Origin: Inonotus obliquus
Lineage: Eukaryota; Basidiomycota; Agaricomycetes; Hymenochaetales; Hymenochaetaceae
Direction of reading: 5' to 3'
Assembly: GCA_032164295.1 (NCBI GenBank)
Contig: JAJHTX010000001.1
Coordinates: 248,001-312,000 of the forward strand
DNA: 64,000 nucleotides
The notes beneath the pieces were generated by a model that saw only the letters and a list, made by a program, of their open reading frames with translations, searched no databases and was not told the origin of the DNA. Made by a program: the position numbers and the translations under genes. Positions 44,988 to 56,494 of this stretch are shown in pieces; position 1 is the first letter of the stretch, and each line of letters opens with the position of its first letter.

Positions 44988-47460
44988 ATGGCATCCAGCA
45001 AATCAATTGTCTTCGAATCTCCTCCTCCCACGACTTCAAGAGAATTGATAGTATCCTTTCCGACCGAACATGTCATTCAGCTCACCCTAAATCGCCCAGA
45101 TGCGAGGAATGCAATGTCGCCGACCCTCCAAAATGACCTTGAGCGTGCACTTGCATGGTTTGATGCTGAATCGAGTTTATGGTACGTGCGGGATCCAAGC
45201 CTCTTCTTCTTTTCCAATGGAATATTCCTTCATTGTACACAATCCTTCTGCGCCGCTCGCCCGAAGCAACTAGTACTTTTCTTGTGGAATGTTGCGATGC
45301 TGAAAATCCGGTCATATGATTCGCAGAAGTATAGGTACCAAGGCTTGTCAAGCTATCGCCTTGAATACAAGATGGCTGTTCCTCTTTCACCGATGGTGAC
45401 TGTCATCTTCTTCTTTATGTTCCATTTTTCAGACATTGGCTAGAAGGTCTCATTCTTTATTTTCAGGATTGGGATTATCACAGGTACAGGCCGCATCTTC
45501 TGCGCGGGTGCAGACCTCAAAGCGTAAGTTGCTATCTTTTGCTGATTCTCCCAGTCAATCGACAAAAGGGGGACACGCCCGCTGCAGATAACCCAGTCCC
45601 TTGGCACCGCACAACATGATGCCCGTTTGCTTCGCCTCATAGATGTAAATTTGGAAAGAAGTAGAAGCAGCGGCGTGGCGTTTGTGTTTGTGTTTCTGCA
45701 AGGACGTTTTACTGACTTGTATGTTCTCGCCGTTCTCACTACGTATTTCCACGCCGATCAACGCTCTGTTGCACGATGGGACTTCGATCTGACGTCGATT
45801 ATGACATGCGGCAATTGTATCCCACCGAACTTCAATTTCTTTCTTGACCGCTTCCCGCAATCTTTGGTATTCACGCAACTCACGTCCCCCCCCTTCCGTT
45901 TTAAACCGCGTTCCCGCCATCGCTATCTCTATATCATACGCGTGGTATCCAAAACTGCAACTCGCCTATCTCTACCTTACTTGGACACTTGGGGCGTTCT
46001 TTGATGCTTTCTGTGCTTTCTATAATTAATCTCGATCACCCACTTGCCATCTGGTTCTCGAAATCTTTCGAAAACTGGTCTGCTGGTGCGGAACAATTAC
46101 GATGGACACGGACAACTTCGTATGATCTTTGATGTCCAAAAGATGGGAGAAGGAAACATCGAACCCCGACTCAATAACAAGTCGACACAATCCAGACGGA
46201 ATTGTGGCAACGACCCATGGCTTTGGTGCCATCTCGCGGCGTACAGTATCGTGTAAGCCGCTTATTGCCGCAGTCGTCGGCGGTGCGTACGGCGGAGGAG
46301 TCGAAATACTTCTCAATTGCGACCTTGTAATTGCTGATGAAAATGCAACGTTTGGTCTACCGGAAGTCAAAGTAGGAGCTACTGCCGCTCTCGGAGGTAT
46401 GTTCCTTTCTCCACCTTCCCTTCTCCCGATCGTGCTGTGCTGTATTATCCATGCTTTCGAACATCTTCGTTATTTTCTTTTTCCTTAAATTACTGCTAGG
46501 AGATCTTTGTGCAAAAGGGATTCTTTCCGCTCCGCGTCAGTTTGTCCCTCAGACCACCCTTCCAGACTTCCAGAACTTCCATAGAATCCCCCTGGTTATG
46601 ATAGGCGATATTTACAAACTCTGACAATTGTCTCTTGACATGTAGGTATTCCACGGCTTGTTGCGATAGCCGGCCGCCAGGTTAGGCCATGTCCCGTGCC
46701 CGTGGTGCATGCTGACGTCATTACCTTTTTGTTTGTCCTTACCGTACACTCGGTACATCCGCATCCGGCAGCGTGCCTCCGAGATGCTACTATTGGGCCG
46801 GACCATCTCGGCCCAGGAAGCCTGTAACCGGTTTGGCTTGTAAGTCTTTCCCTTTCCAGAGTTTCCCTATTCTTCATTCTACCGCTCGTTCCTATCTAAG
46901 ACGATCTCCGAGCGAAATATTAACTCTTGATGTTTATCCCTCTTTATATCGATCGTCATGACCATGACCGTATTGTTATATTGGACGGCTTTATGACTAT
47001 GACTTGGCGGCTGTTGGCTGCGCGGGCTCTTAAAGTGTAAACAAGACCGTGCCGAGAAACCAAGTGTTGTCCGAGGCGGTCGCATGGGCGAGTTTGATGG
47101 TCCGCGACTGCTCGCCTGACGCTGTTCAGAGTACGAAGCGCGGAATGATTCTTGCTTGGCGGTATGGAGATGTGGATGAGGCGATGATCCAACACGCTCG
47201 TTCTGGTGAGAGTATTCGTCATTATGCGGGTCAGAACATAAAGGTGAGCCGGGGGTAATCACTCTACTTTGATAACCCATTGATTTTCTCTTCGAACTGT
47301 TAGGAAGGGCTGAGGGCATTCGGAGAAGAGGTGAGTCCGTGACCCGTGAAAGCGCGCTCATGAGCGTTGAATGTTGAATTTTAATCATTTGTCATTCGTC
47401 AATTTTTGCTGCTACATTCAGAAACGCAAGCCGAAATGGTCGAACCCCGCCAAGCTGTGA
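44988..47460 (+). CDS. Enoyl-CoA hydratase/isomerase family protein
   Basis: Eight exons (44988-45181, 45467-45523, 46143-46396, 46646-46680, 46772-46839, 47036-47243, 47304-47330, 47422-47460) splice in phase to 293 residues. Crotonase motifs are complete: QLTLNRPDARNAMSP, the first oxyanion block GTGRIFCAGADLKA, the second block GGAYGGGVEILLNCDLVIAD, then ATFGLPEVKVG, and IPRLVAIAGRQ. The C-terminus ends KRKPKWSNPAKL. The closest functional group is likely the mitochondrial methylglutaconyl-CoA/enoyl-CoA hydratases of leucine and fatty-acid breakdown, although no clear presequence is visible. Introns 1 (285 nt), 2 (619 nt), 3 (249 nt) and 5 (196 nt) are far longer than elsewhere in the window. 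Confidence 0.9.
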
Positions 47461-48050
47461 TGTGTCACAGCCAATGAGTACTTACTAGTAACTATCTACG
47501 ATATTGATATGATGTCGATGGCAATGACAATGATGGTGATAGGATGAATAGGATATATAGGCGTAGGTGTATGATTAGGAAATGGATATGGATATGGGAA
47601 TCTTCTTCCTTCGTCTTTACTTCCCATCCGTGTGTTTTTGTTTCCTTGAGAGCGCTGTTCTTATCTATCTACGCATCTACGCGATACACCGCTCACGGAC
47701 GGATTGTCATCCATGCGTTCATGCGTTCATCGCTTTGTGTTCATGCGTGCGTTTCCCCGCATAAATATTAACGACGAATGACGAATGACGCACGTCCATA
47801 CGAACGGTCGGACCTTCTATATTCCTAGTCCACTCAGACAATTGTAAGTAGATTGATTGTACCATCGGTCGGACGTCCGACCGACGGCACGGACACACTG
47901 TAAAAGAAAGGCACATATGCATATGGCATATGACATTTCAAGAATTTCCCCGTCTCGTAAAGGCAATTTTTGCTCGTGTCTTATCTTGTTGGAGTGTCAA
48001 TACCAAAATGGAGTGTACAGCATATCAGATGCAACATACGTACAACAATA
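47461..48050. other. Intergenic region left of the inverted-repeat element
   Basis: This is the downstream flank of the hydratase. It is AT-rich with short tandem motifs (gatatggatatgg, tgcgttcatgcgttc). No gene is supported. Confidence 0.5.
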
Positions 48051-48230
48051 TTACTGCCTTTTTCATATGTATTGTCACACCGTAATTTTGCCATTTTCGG
48101 CACCTCAAATCCCTCAAAATACAAACCTCGCCCATATCTCCACGAAACCTTGACCGTTTCGCGTCATCTAAGTTGCTAAATTCATGTCTCAATCGTGCCG
48201 TCCAAACTGTAACAAATCCGAGCGAAATCG
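48051..48230 (+). repeat. Left terminal inverted repeat
   Basis: This arm of 180 bp pairs with 48658-48837 in inverted orientation. I find one mismatch (CGTAATTT here, CGTGATTT in the other arm). Confidence 0.9.
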
Positions 48231-48657
48231 TGAGCCCTTCCTGGAGCTGATGCTTGGGTTAGAAGGCTGGGGAAGGGCAGGGAGAATTGTGCATATGCCC
48301 AGTCTCTTCCGCCTCATTCTTCTCATCATTATGCACAGCAGCCTTCAGAAGCACTCAATCCTCTTCCAAGGCACTCAGAGTGAGTTTACATGTATGAATT
48401 TGGCCTCAGTTGGCTTGTTCTGAGGCATGGGGAGCTCAGGGGGAATGGGTGGATTTCTGTATTTCAGGCATGACCCAGACTGGCACACACAGCTCACAAT
48501 ACACCTCAAATTCACTCTCTAAATTCATAGTTATTCCCTCTGAGGGATCTGAGACAGTTATGGGTGCTGCAGACCCAGAATTGAGTGCAGGAAAAAATGT
48601 GGAAGACAAAAGCATGAAAAAATGGCATTTTGCGCCATTTCGGGGTCAATTCTTTAC

Positions 48658-48837
48658 CGATTTCGCTCGGATTTGTTACAGTTTGGACGGCACGATTGAG
48701 ACATGAATTTAGCAACTTAGATGACGCGAAACGGTCAAGGTTTCGTGGAGATATGGGCGAGGTTTGTATTTTGAGGGATTTGAGGTGCCGAAAATGGCAA
48801 AATCACGGTGTGACAATACATATGAAAAAGGCAGTAA
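48658..48837 (-). repeat. Right terminal inverted repeat
   Basis: This 180-bp arm is the reverse complement of 48051-48230 except for one base. Its outer end reads GGCAGTAA followed by TA. Confidence 0.9.
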
Positions 48838-49556
48838 TAACATACAAAATGGATATCGGAGTCGGAGAACCAATATCAATAAATAATTTATGAGCTTGAT
48901 GGATGATGGATGAAATGGATGAACAGAGTTTTACCTTAGATTCGGATTTTGATCTGGTTTTGGTCTGATTTTTTTCTGATTCGTGTCTGTGTCTGCGTCT
49001 GTACGTGCATATGTGTCTGCGTCTGTGCGTTGCTTACATAGTTCGGTAAATCACATTAATTCAAAGAAACAAAGAAATTCTCAATCATATTTCTATACTA
49101 GGAATGAATAAATGATTGATTAATTGATTGCCGAATGCACTACACTTCCTTCTTCTGCCTGCACTTTCTGCACTACTTTTGCCCATTTTGCTTTTGGCGT
49201 TGTTGTCTGATAATAATTTTGTCAGTTTATGAGCAAGGTACCGTGTAACGAATAAACGCGATTCATTCAGAAAAAAACGAGAAAGAATACTAATAACCAT
49301 GCTCTTTTTTCTTTTTTCTTATAATTTGTAACTTTGTAAATTTGTAGTAAAACTGGTCGGTCGGTCCAGTACTATACTATACTGATGCATTAGTCCATTT
49401 AGTCCTCTGGTCCGACCAATAATGTTCCAAGTTCTTTGGATAATTATCAGTTTAGACCCCGGTGGCAAGTCAATACGCAATACACAATACGCAATATGCA
49501 ATACAAACCCATACCCATATACATGTCAATTGATATATTGATGCATGTATGTACAC

Positions 49557-49582
49557 GATGAGTGATGAGTGATGAGTGATGA
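49557..49582 (+). repeat. Tandem repeat (gatgagt)n
   Basis: Three full seven-base units and part of a fourth (gatgagt gatgagt gatgagt gatga) occur here. Degenerate copies continue to about 49616. Confidence 0.8.
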
Positions 49583-49764
49583 ATCGATGAATTGATGAAC
49601 GATGAGCGGGGACCCGAAAGTTGTTTTCTCAACGTGGTGTGATGTAACGACTCTGACGGCCCTCAAGTTGTTGATATAGTTTGTTTAAGCAGTAAGCAGC
49701 TCAAAGTGGTCGGTCCCGGGGGAGGGACGGACATATATGTGAGTGTGTCCTTTTTCTCTTTTTT

Positions 49765-49788
49765 GGGGGGGAGGGGAAGAGGGGGAGG
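49765..49788 (+). repeat. G-run cluster
   Basis: Runs of seven, four and five G, followed by GG, lie within 24 bases. The plus strand could form a G-quadruplex. Confidence 0.5.
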
Positions 49789-49810
49789 TTGTAATTCCCG
49801 ACCCGCGGCC

Positions 49811-49834
49811 TACTGCCTACTGCCTACTGCCTAC
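49811..49834 (+). repeat. Tandem repeat (tactgcc)n
   Basis: Three full seven-base units and a partial fourth occur. Confidence 0.8.
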
Positions 49835-52800
49835 TTTGATTTGACCTAAACTGAACTAGACCCGTTCGGCTTTATGGGAGGGGGAGACGACCCGGTGTGA
49901 AGGATGAGGGGTGAAGGGAGAAGGGAGTCCAGGCGCAGGTGCAGGCAGGAAGAATTCAAGAATCTCAGGCCCGGGGAATCGAACTGTACGTCTGTGAGAA
50001 GGGAGAAGGGAGCTATATAACTCCGACGTAGACGTAGACGCATAAGTAGATGTAGATGTAGACGAGAGGAGAGGGTACTTCGTAGCTTCCGTGTATAGCT
50101 AACGTCTTCGTCCCTTGAAACCAGATAACCCCCCCCCCCTCTTCTTGTGAGCTTGACGAGAGGTGAGAGGTGAGAGATTTGGGATGAGATGACATGGCCG
50201 CCGGTACGTACGCGTGTCATTACAAATTTCTCCAACGGAGATCTGCCGCAGAGGAAGTTGGAACAAAGTAGTAACAGTTGCCCAGTGTAAACTTGTCCGA
50301 GCAAGATCTTCTCGGTTGCATTAGACGAGACGTAAAAGATGGGCGGGCGGGAGGACGGCACATCTAAACCTTGGGAATGCGAGCGCCGCTTTGTAGAAGT
50401 AACCGACTCGGAAGCTCCAAGGGCTAGGGCTCCTTAGCTACAAGTTTTGATGACCATCTGATGCCTTCATTCCTTCGCTGCGATCAAGGCGGTTGTAACA
50501 TAGAGTTTCGCCCTGAAGACTGAAGGTTAGACTCGGACAGGTATTGTTCCTCGTCCATGAGAATATTAATGCTTCTAGTAAGGACGAAGGGACGTCTTCT
50601 ACTCGGGATCATCTCGCCAACTTCATGGGTTTCCCATATAGCTTTCGCCCACACGGTATGTTGATATTCTACGTCAATAGGAAAGGTCGAGAGTCGAGAT
50701 ACGTGACTGCAAAAGTCCTGCAGTGGAGATCGTCCCCCGCCTAGGGAGAGCTACCGGCGGACTTGTGAGTGAAGTCGGTAAATAAACAAAAGGGCTGGAG
50801 ATGCTCGAGTGCCAGACGTCGTACTCGAACCCTCCTTACGCAATCATCCGAGTCGAGACCCCAGAGCGTTGTGAGAGACAGTTTTCGCTCGTCCATCTGC
50901 AAAGCGGTAAAACTCTTGCAAAACTAGTACTATCCCAGCTCGGGAAGTAGAGATGATCAACTCCGGAGAACGCTGATGCAATCAAGTCGCTCGATCAGGA
51001 AATAACACCAAGTCGCCGCAGTATAATATCAGACGTACCGGATCGTGGTCACGTACTTATATTTTTGACATGTAATGTCCGACAAAGGAGAATAAAAGAC
51101 CATTCCTGTAACAAACAGTCACCTCAGCGATCAGGGGCTTGACACCTGTCCGTTGCGAAGACGTGATCGACACGTCGTTTCTGCTCAATTTCGTATTTCC
51201 ACTTACCGAGGTTGGTCGTGTGAAGGGCCGTTGAACACATACACATCTGTCACATTTCGTGACCATTCATGTTGAGTACACGTTACGTAGGTCACATAGT
51301 CTAGCGACCGACCGCCACCAGAACAAACTTTATTTCCTGCCATCACGGCGTCTGTCTGCTCATTCCTCTGACATGCTTGAACGCCACAATAAACCTACTT
51401 TACCATGTTCTAGCCAAACAACTAGTTGTCAAAAAGTCTCCCGATTGGCTACTAGTTTTAATTCCACGGAGGGATATTCGTACCTTGTTGTTCACTTCGG
51501 TCTTTTGACGTATAGACTTGAGATGCTCATTTATAATTTCCATAGGCACAGAACTCCGTTTTTCCTCCTCGAGTACCGGGCCCGTACGCGTCTCGAACGC
51601 ACTCTGGGCCGGATTAATTGGTTGTCGTGACTTGTGACTCGTGGCAGTGTCGGTATGTCAGAAATAAAAATGATTAAGATTGGGAGAAAATATTAATATG
51701 AATATGCATCTGTCGAACTAGAAGACTTTATGGTGGTCTTGGCACGTGGAAACAGGTGACATGACCTCGGAGACCTTTGTCCGCGGGATATCTACTACTA
51801 CTGTGCTGTCACACAATCATAATCAGCGTGGATGATTTGGATAGTTTTAGTACTAGTGCGGGCCACGCAGTGAAGAAGGATTACATTGTAACATAGGCGT
51901 GGACTACACGTAAGCACTCTGTACTCCCCCCCCTCTCCCAATCATGCATTGTCCTTTATCCTGAACTTGTAGTGCACCCCCGCTACTGCCAGTGGCCGGC
52001 TTCCTTGAGGGCACTGGCAGAAGGTGCCGCTTAGATGCTTAGACCGGTACAAAGGTCGTCTATCTGAGTTCCGCTTCTGCTTCTTACAAGGCACGAGTAA
52101 TTTCTCATCAACATCAACGTTTCTGGGACAGTAGGAGCGGCAGCAGCAACATCCACTTCTACCGTACGCGTGTCCTTGATATTAATAGTCTTGACGAGGC
52201 TCTATTTCTATACCGGATTAGTGCCTATGTACCCTACCATGCATATGCATATAGTCCATGAGAAATTATGCAGATTATGCAAGTACCGTGAGGGTTCCCC
52301 TCGTCCCTCGTCTCCTTAATCTCCTCTAATGCAGTTACAAACTTACGATCCGACGATCAGAAGGTTAGGTTTATTATTTAGCTCGAGTCTCGAGTCTCGA
52401 CTTCCCTGCTTGGGACGGTGGGACCTCATGCTAGGGGCCTGACCCGAACGCCTCGTCTGGACTCTGGAGGACACAACGACGAACCTTCGCACGAGGTACA
52501 AATACATCTCGCGAATTCCCGACTGCGACTTGCGAGGTGCGGGGTCTACTCTCAACTCGGAAATAAAGACCACGCTATTTCGTGATTTCGTGATTTCGTG
52601 GTGGCAAAGACAAGGAAAATGCAATGTGCCCGTAGTACTAGTACTAGTGAAGAACTTCTAGTCTACTTATCGCTCGAGTTACTTATTGAGTTAGTTACTA
52701 GCTCTTCTGGCGGCGGGCGGCGGCGCTCAGTACTAGTATTGTGATTACTTACGGTTTTGATTCTTAGGTACATATGTAGTATGCGGTATGCGGAGTGCGG

Positions 52801-54116
52801 AGTGAACCAAGTGGTCGGGTTAATCAAGTTATGCATACGCTATCTTTAAAGCAAACTCGCCACCCCGTTTGGGCCACAAGTTTCTTTGTCTTTGTGCTCT
52901 CCATATGATTTTGTATTTACAAGTCGACTACCGGACACCGGGAGCGGGGAGCTGCTCTGCCCGATAAGAGAACACGTCCCTGGTAATACTCTGGATTCAG
53001 TGCATCACTGGCAATTAATGCAGTTCCCTCCCCCGGCCCTCCTCCCCTTGATGGATGGATAATAATAAGAACACTCTGATATGTATTGTATCTTCGAGTC
53101 TTTCGCATTAATACGACGAGGATATAACATTCTTTCATTTTCTTCTAATCCTCTGCGTTCTGTTCAAGCCCTCCTCCAGGCATCGATACTAATGAGTGCT
53201 ATTTCTATTTCTAAAGCTATTATACAAGTTATGTAAGGCGACTTGTTATCACCTAGTAGGTCTGGGCTTTAGACAGCGACAGCGACAGCAAGGAACTTGG
53301 AAGCTTCTCTTTCCTTTTAGGACGATGACGCGAAGGCCTAGGCCTAGGGCTAGTGAAGGATGACGGATGTCAGTTACGGTGTACGTCATCATTCCCCGGG
53401 TGCCTTCATGGTTCATGGTTCGGTTCGAAGGCTCCTCGTACGCGTGATGGATGTGTTCTTAGTCAGTATGTGGGTGTACGTCATCCGAGTCGGATAAGAA
53501 CCCGGTGATAGGATGTGTACAAAGAAAAAGAATATGAAAAAGAATTAGAATTGGATCTGGTTTGGCACTGTCAGAGTATATAGTAGGTATCAGAAGCAGA
53601 AGCAGGGTATTTCTTCGCGCAATAGTAATAGTAACAGTAACATCTATCGTCAAATCTAACTACATCACAGAGATTTTTGAATTTTCCGACTCGGACTCGG
53701 AAACGGTTCTTAGTCACTTTCTGTCAAGAAAAGTTTGATATAGTTTAGAGAGATAAATGTTTCATCTGTCATCTATAGTATTATATTCGTATCAAGTATC
53801 AAGTATCAAACCAACCTTCTGGAAATATTACTTGGACACAATATTGGACATTAAGGGCCGAACGACTTAAAGCCACTTGTCGCATGATCACGAAATGAAT
53901 GGATTATATGTATCCGCGAACTATTCTATAGTAAATCAGGAATCATCCGAAATCGATTCATAGTACTCTTGATTTCAACTATTTTACAACACACAACACT
54001 TGACTCGGCGATGTGTATATGCGTATTACTACATTGGGCTCGTACAAGTTTGGATAGAATACAACTGCGACTGCGATTGCTACAAGTTACCCCGCAAGCA
54101 ACGGTATTCAACTCCT

Positions 54117-54654
54117 TCAAGCAATAGGGATTCTCTGTACCTGCTGCTCAGCGCTCGTCTTCGGGTACGTAACAGTCAAAAGCCCATTCTCGAGCTTGGC
54201 CTGAATCTCGTCCGGCTAATAGAAAGAGGGATTTGTAAGTAAGCAAGCAACGTGTTCATTCAGCCTTCAGACTTACCTTTGTGCCAGAAGGAAGGGGTAC
54301 CGCACGTGAGAACCGACCATAATTACGCTCCCGATGGACGAACCCTTTCTCTTCAACGTCCTTTGACAGAGTCTGTTCACCAGTAATGATAAGACGTCCG
54401 TTTTGAATGTCAATTTTTACGTCGTCTTTGGTGAGACCGGGGAGTTCGAACGTCGCTGTTACACGATTGTTATCCGGGTTCTCGTGTATGTCGACTCTGG
54501 GTGTGAATCCGCGTGCTAGGGAGCGTTCGCTGCCGCCGTCTCTACGGGAGACTTGTTGGTTTGGGCCTGGGGATCCTCCTCCTGCGAGTGCGTCGTCGAA
54601 GAGTCTCCAGACGTCGTTGAAGGAGAAGAGAGGGTCGTAGAGTGAGAGAGACAT
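54117..54654 (-). CDS. Small heat-shock protein (Hsp20 / alpha-crystallin)
   Basis: Two exons (54654 to about 54276, and 54215-54117) give about 159 residues. The N-terminus reads MSLSLYDPLFSFNDVWRLFD. The alpha-crystallin domain reads FTPRVDIHENPDNNRVTATF, then ELPGLTKDDVKIDIQNGRLI, then ITGEQTLSKD. The second exon continues PDEIQAKLENGLLTVTYPKT. The C-terminal RIPIA supplies the I-x-I-type motif used in oligomer assembly. This class holds unfolding proteins in the cytosol under heat or oxidative stress. An in-frame upstream Met at 54849 is unlikely to be used, because the TATA box lies between it and 54654. A heat-shock element and TATA box precede the gene. Confidence 0.95.
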
Positions 54655-54754
54655 GTTTTGTTTTGGCGTTGAGAGTGTTAAGAGAGAGTACTTTGGAAGT
54701 GCTTTGTCTTGTTTGAGGGTTTCTCTGCTGGTCAAGACAACCCCAGACAGAAGT

Positions 54755-54763
54755 CCTTTTATA
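54755..54763 (-). promoter_or_regulatory. TATA box of the Hsp20 gene
   Basis: TATAAAAGG on the minus strand lies about 100 bp upstream of the start codon and next to a heat-shock element. Confidence 0.65.
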
Positions 54764-54774
54764 CTTGCATTGAC

Positions 54775-54787
54775 GAAAGTTCCAGAA
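54775..54787. promoter_or_regulatory. Heat-shock element
   Basis: GAAAGTTCCAGAA fits GAAnnTTCnnGAA exactly: three alternating pentamer units bound by an Hsf1 trimer. It lies 11 bases upstream of the TATA box. Confidence 0.75.
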
Positions 54788-56494
54788 CAGATTTTGTAGA
54801 CGAGACGGTCAGCGTCGGCGATGTAATGAACATGAACTAGTACATTCACGCAATCTGGACTAGAGGAGATTCTTCGAGTGCGTCACCTTAGAATGAGATG
54901 AGATGAGAGGAACCGTGACCGTTCTCGATTATTCTATATTCTTCTCGTATTAGCAATGTAAGCACGACGTGTTCCGTCCGAGAGAGTTCACGAGAACGAC
55001 TTGTCGCTTCGATAGTTTAGCATCATCGGAGACTGGTTGAGCGTTCTTGAGAGCCCGATGTTGACCGTGAATGAAGTGGTCGTGAGTCGACCTGGTACGA
55101 CTTGGTGGAAGTGAAGCTCAGAGCGCGCCGTGAGAACTGATCGACGTCTGATCTGACCGGCCCTCATCTTTCTATCGGAGTGCGTTCGTGCCACCGCACG
55201 TTTTCACTCTTTCCTCCACGTTGAATATTCTCGTTACTTCTGCTTAAACACAAAACCCGCAATCCCCGGGTGCTTTGATGCCTCATTTTGCTACTACGCG
55301 CGAAATGAAGTTTGATTACTTGGGGGCAAACCTGGTGAACGTTCTCGAACACCAAGTGACCGCGACTCATTGTCATAGTTAGGGTCACCAAATACCTCAC
55401 TCACTATACTTGCTTTTCTCCTTATCCGAGAACTTACGATTCGTGCCTAAGTTTATGCCCGGCCGTGATCAGCTGATGCTGTTTTGCCGTAACTTTCGGA
55501 ACGGCGGATGAACTAGTCGTTCTCGTCAATTGAAGTTCTTAGGAACGATGGACTATTGCCACTTCTTACCATCCTCCCAGTCGAGATGGTGTAAATACGC
55601 TCCTAAATTTGCTCCGTGTCCTTCTGTTGGATTCTCTTCCTTCTGTTCGGATGGACGCGAGGACGAGACACGGCATATCTAAAGGTGGAGCAAGAATCGT
55701 TCAATGCTGCTCAGTCCTTCGACTTCCGTTATCTAGTTGGGAAACAACATGAGGAACCCGACATGAAGCTCTCCCACAAGCTTATTATTACTTTACTCTT
55801 CTATTTCCGTTGGCTTCCACCAGTCAAGATGGAGGATCTTTGGAGCACCGTTACGCGAAAGTTATGGAAGAGCGGTCACTTCTCAGATGGTGCCCTTAAA
55901 GCGCCGTCCGGGCTAACAGAAGCACGAAGGTATGTTCCTTTACCTACACCTTTTTTGGGCCGGAACTGCTTCGATATGGTGAAGTACGATGCCGTACTCA
56001 CTTACTAGAAAAACCCACATGTTGCTGACGTGCCATCTGCCTGACAATGCCAGGTGTAACGCTGGAGCTCCGCCACTTCTCACATCTCTTGCTCGCCATT
56101 GTCCAAGTTGGCACGTTCTCTCATCTTCGTGTGATATATTTTTTGACTCTTGTTCTTTTCAGTGTCGGTGGCGTTTTCTGTGAGTATTTCAGGTATATTG
56201 CTGCCGTGAAGAGCCAGGCAGCTGTTTCCTATGCCGAGCTTCTGCCCCGAGGAAAGTCCCTGACCGTCATGTTTCCGGCCTTAGGTAAACAAAATTAATG
56301 GTCGTGTTGGCGCACTGCTTGTCCTGATTGACTCTTCTTCTGCAGGTATTCTTCCAGGCCTGGTGCTTTGATTGTTTACGCTGGCGGTCCAACAGAACTA
56401 CTATATTCGTCAGCCTCCTTTCCCAATTCATTCGTGTTTCTTTTACATATACAGAGGCCCTTTCCCTCCCTCCTCGAAAGCCACGATAGTCAAT
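54788..56494. other. Intergenic region with an unresolved coding-like stretch
   Basis: The left half is the Hsp20 upstream region. On the plus strand about 55764-55930 reads MKLSHKLIITLLFYFRWLPP and then VKMEDLWSTVTRKLWKSG, ending at a good donor (AAG|GTATGT). A candidate downstream exon follows a CAG at 56346. It may be a small gene of unknown function convergent with the reductase, but I could not resolve it. Confidence 0.35.

Larger units (their letters stand above)
48051..48837. mobile_element. MITE-like non-autonomous DNA transposon with 180-bp inverted repeats
   Basis: The element is 787 bp. Its ends are inverted copies starting TTACTGCCTTTTTCATATG and are flanked on both sides by TA (48049-48050 and 48838-48839), the target duplication typical of Tc1/mariner-type elements. 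The inner 427 bp carries no transposase. The arms are nearly identical, indicating a recent insertion or arm homogenisation. Mobilisation would need a transposase supplied from elsewhere. Confidence 0.85.
48840..54116. other. Gene-poor, simple-repeat-rich region
   Basis: More than 5 kb has no supported gene. Open frames (for example 171 codons at 49846-50361 on the minus strand) are compositionally biased and lack domains. The region holds many short tandem repeats, homopolymer runs and palindromes such as actagtactagt. It may be slowly decaying intergenic DNA. Confidence 0.5.

Noticed and set aside
49557..49834. Regular short repeats considered as a CRISPR-like array
   Set aside because: Units are seven bases and directly adjacent with no spacers; these are simple tandem repeats in a eukaryote.
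49846..50361. 171-codon minus-strand frame
   Set aside because: Strong compositional bias from simple repeats (Leu/Arg/His and Ser runs); no recognisable fold.
50800..50880. Possible tRNA-like GTTCGA context in the gene desert
   Set aside because: No acceptor stem or anticodon arm could be paired around it.
51259..51630. 123-codon plus-strand frame
   Set aside because: No domain and no plausible promoter or introns.
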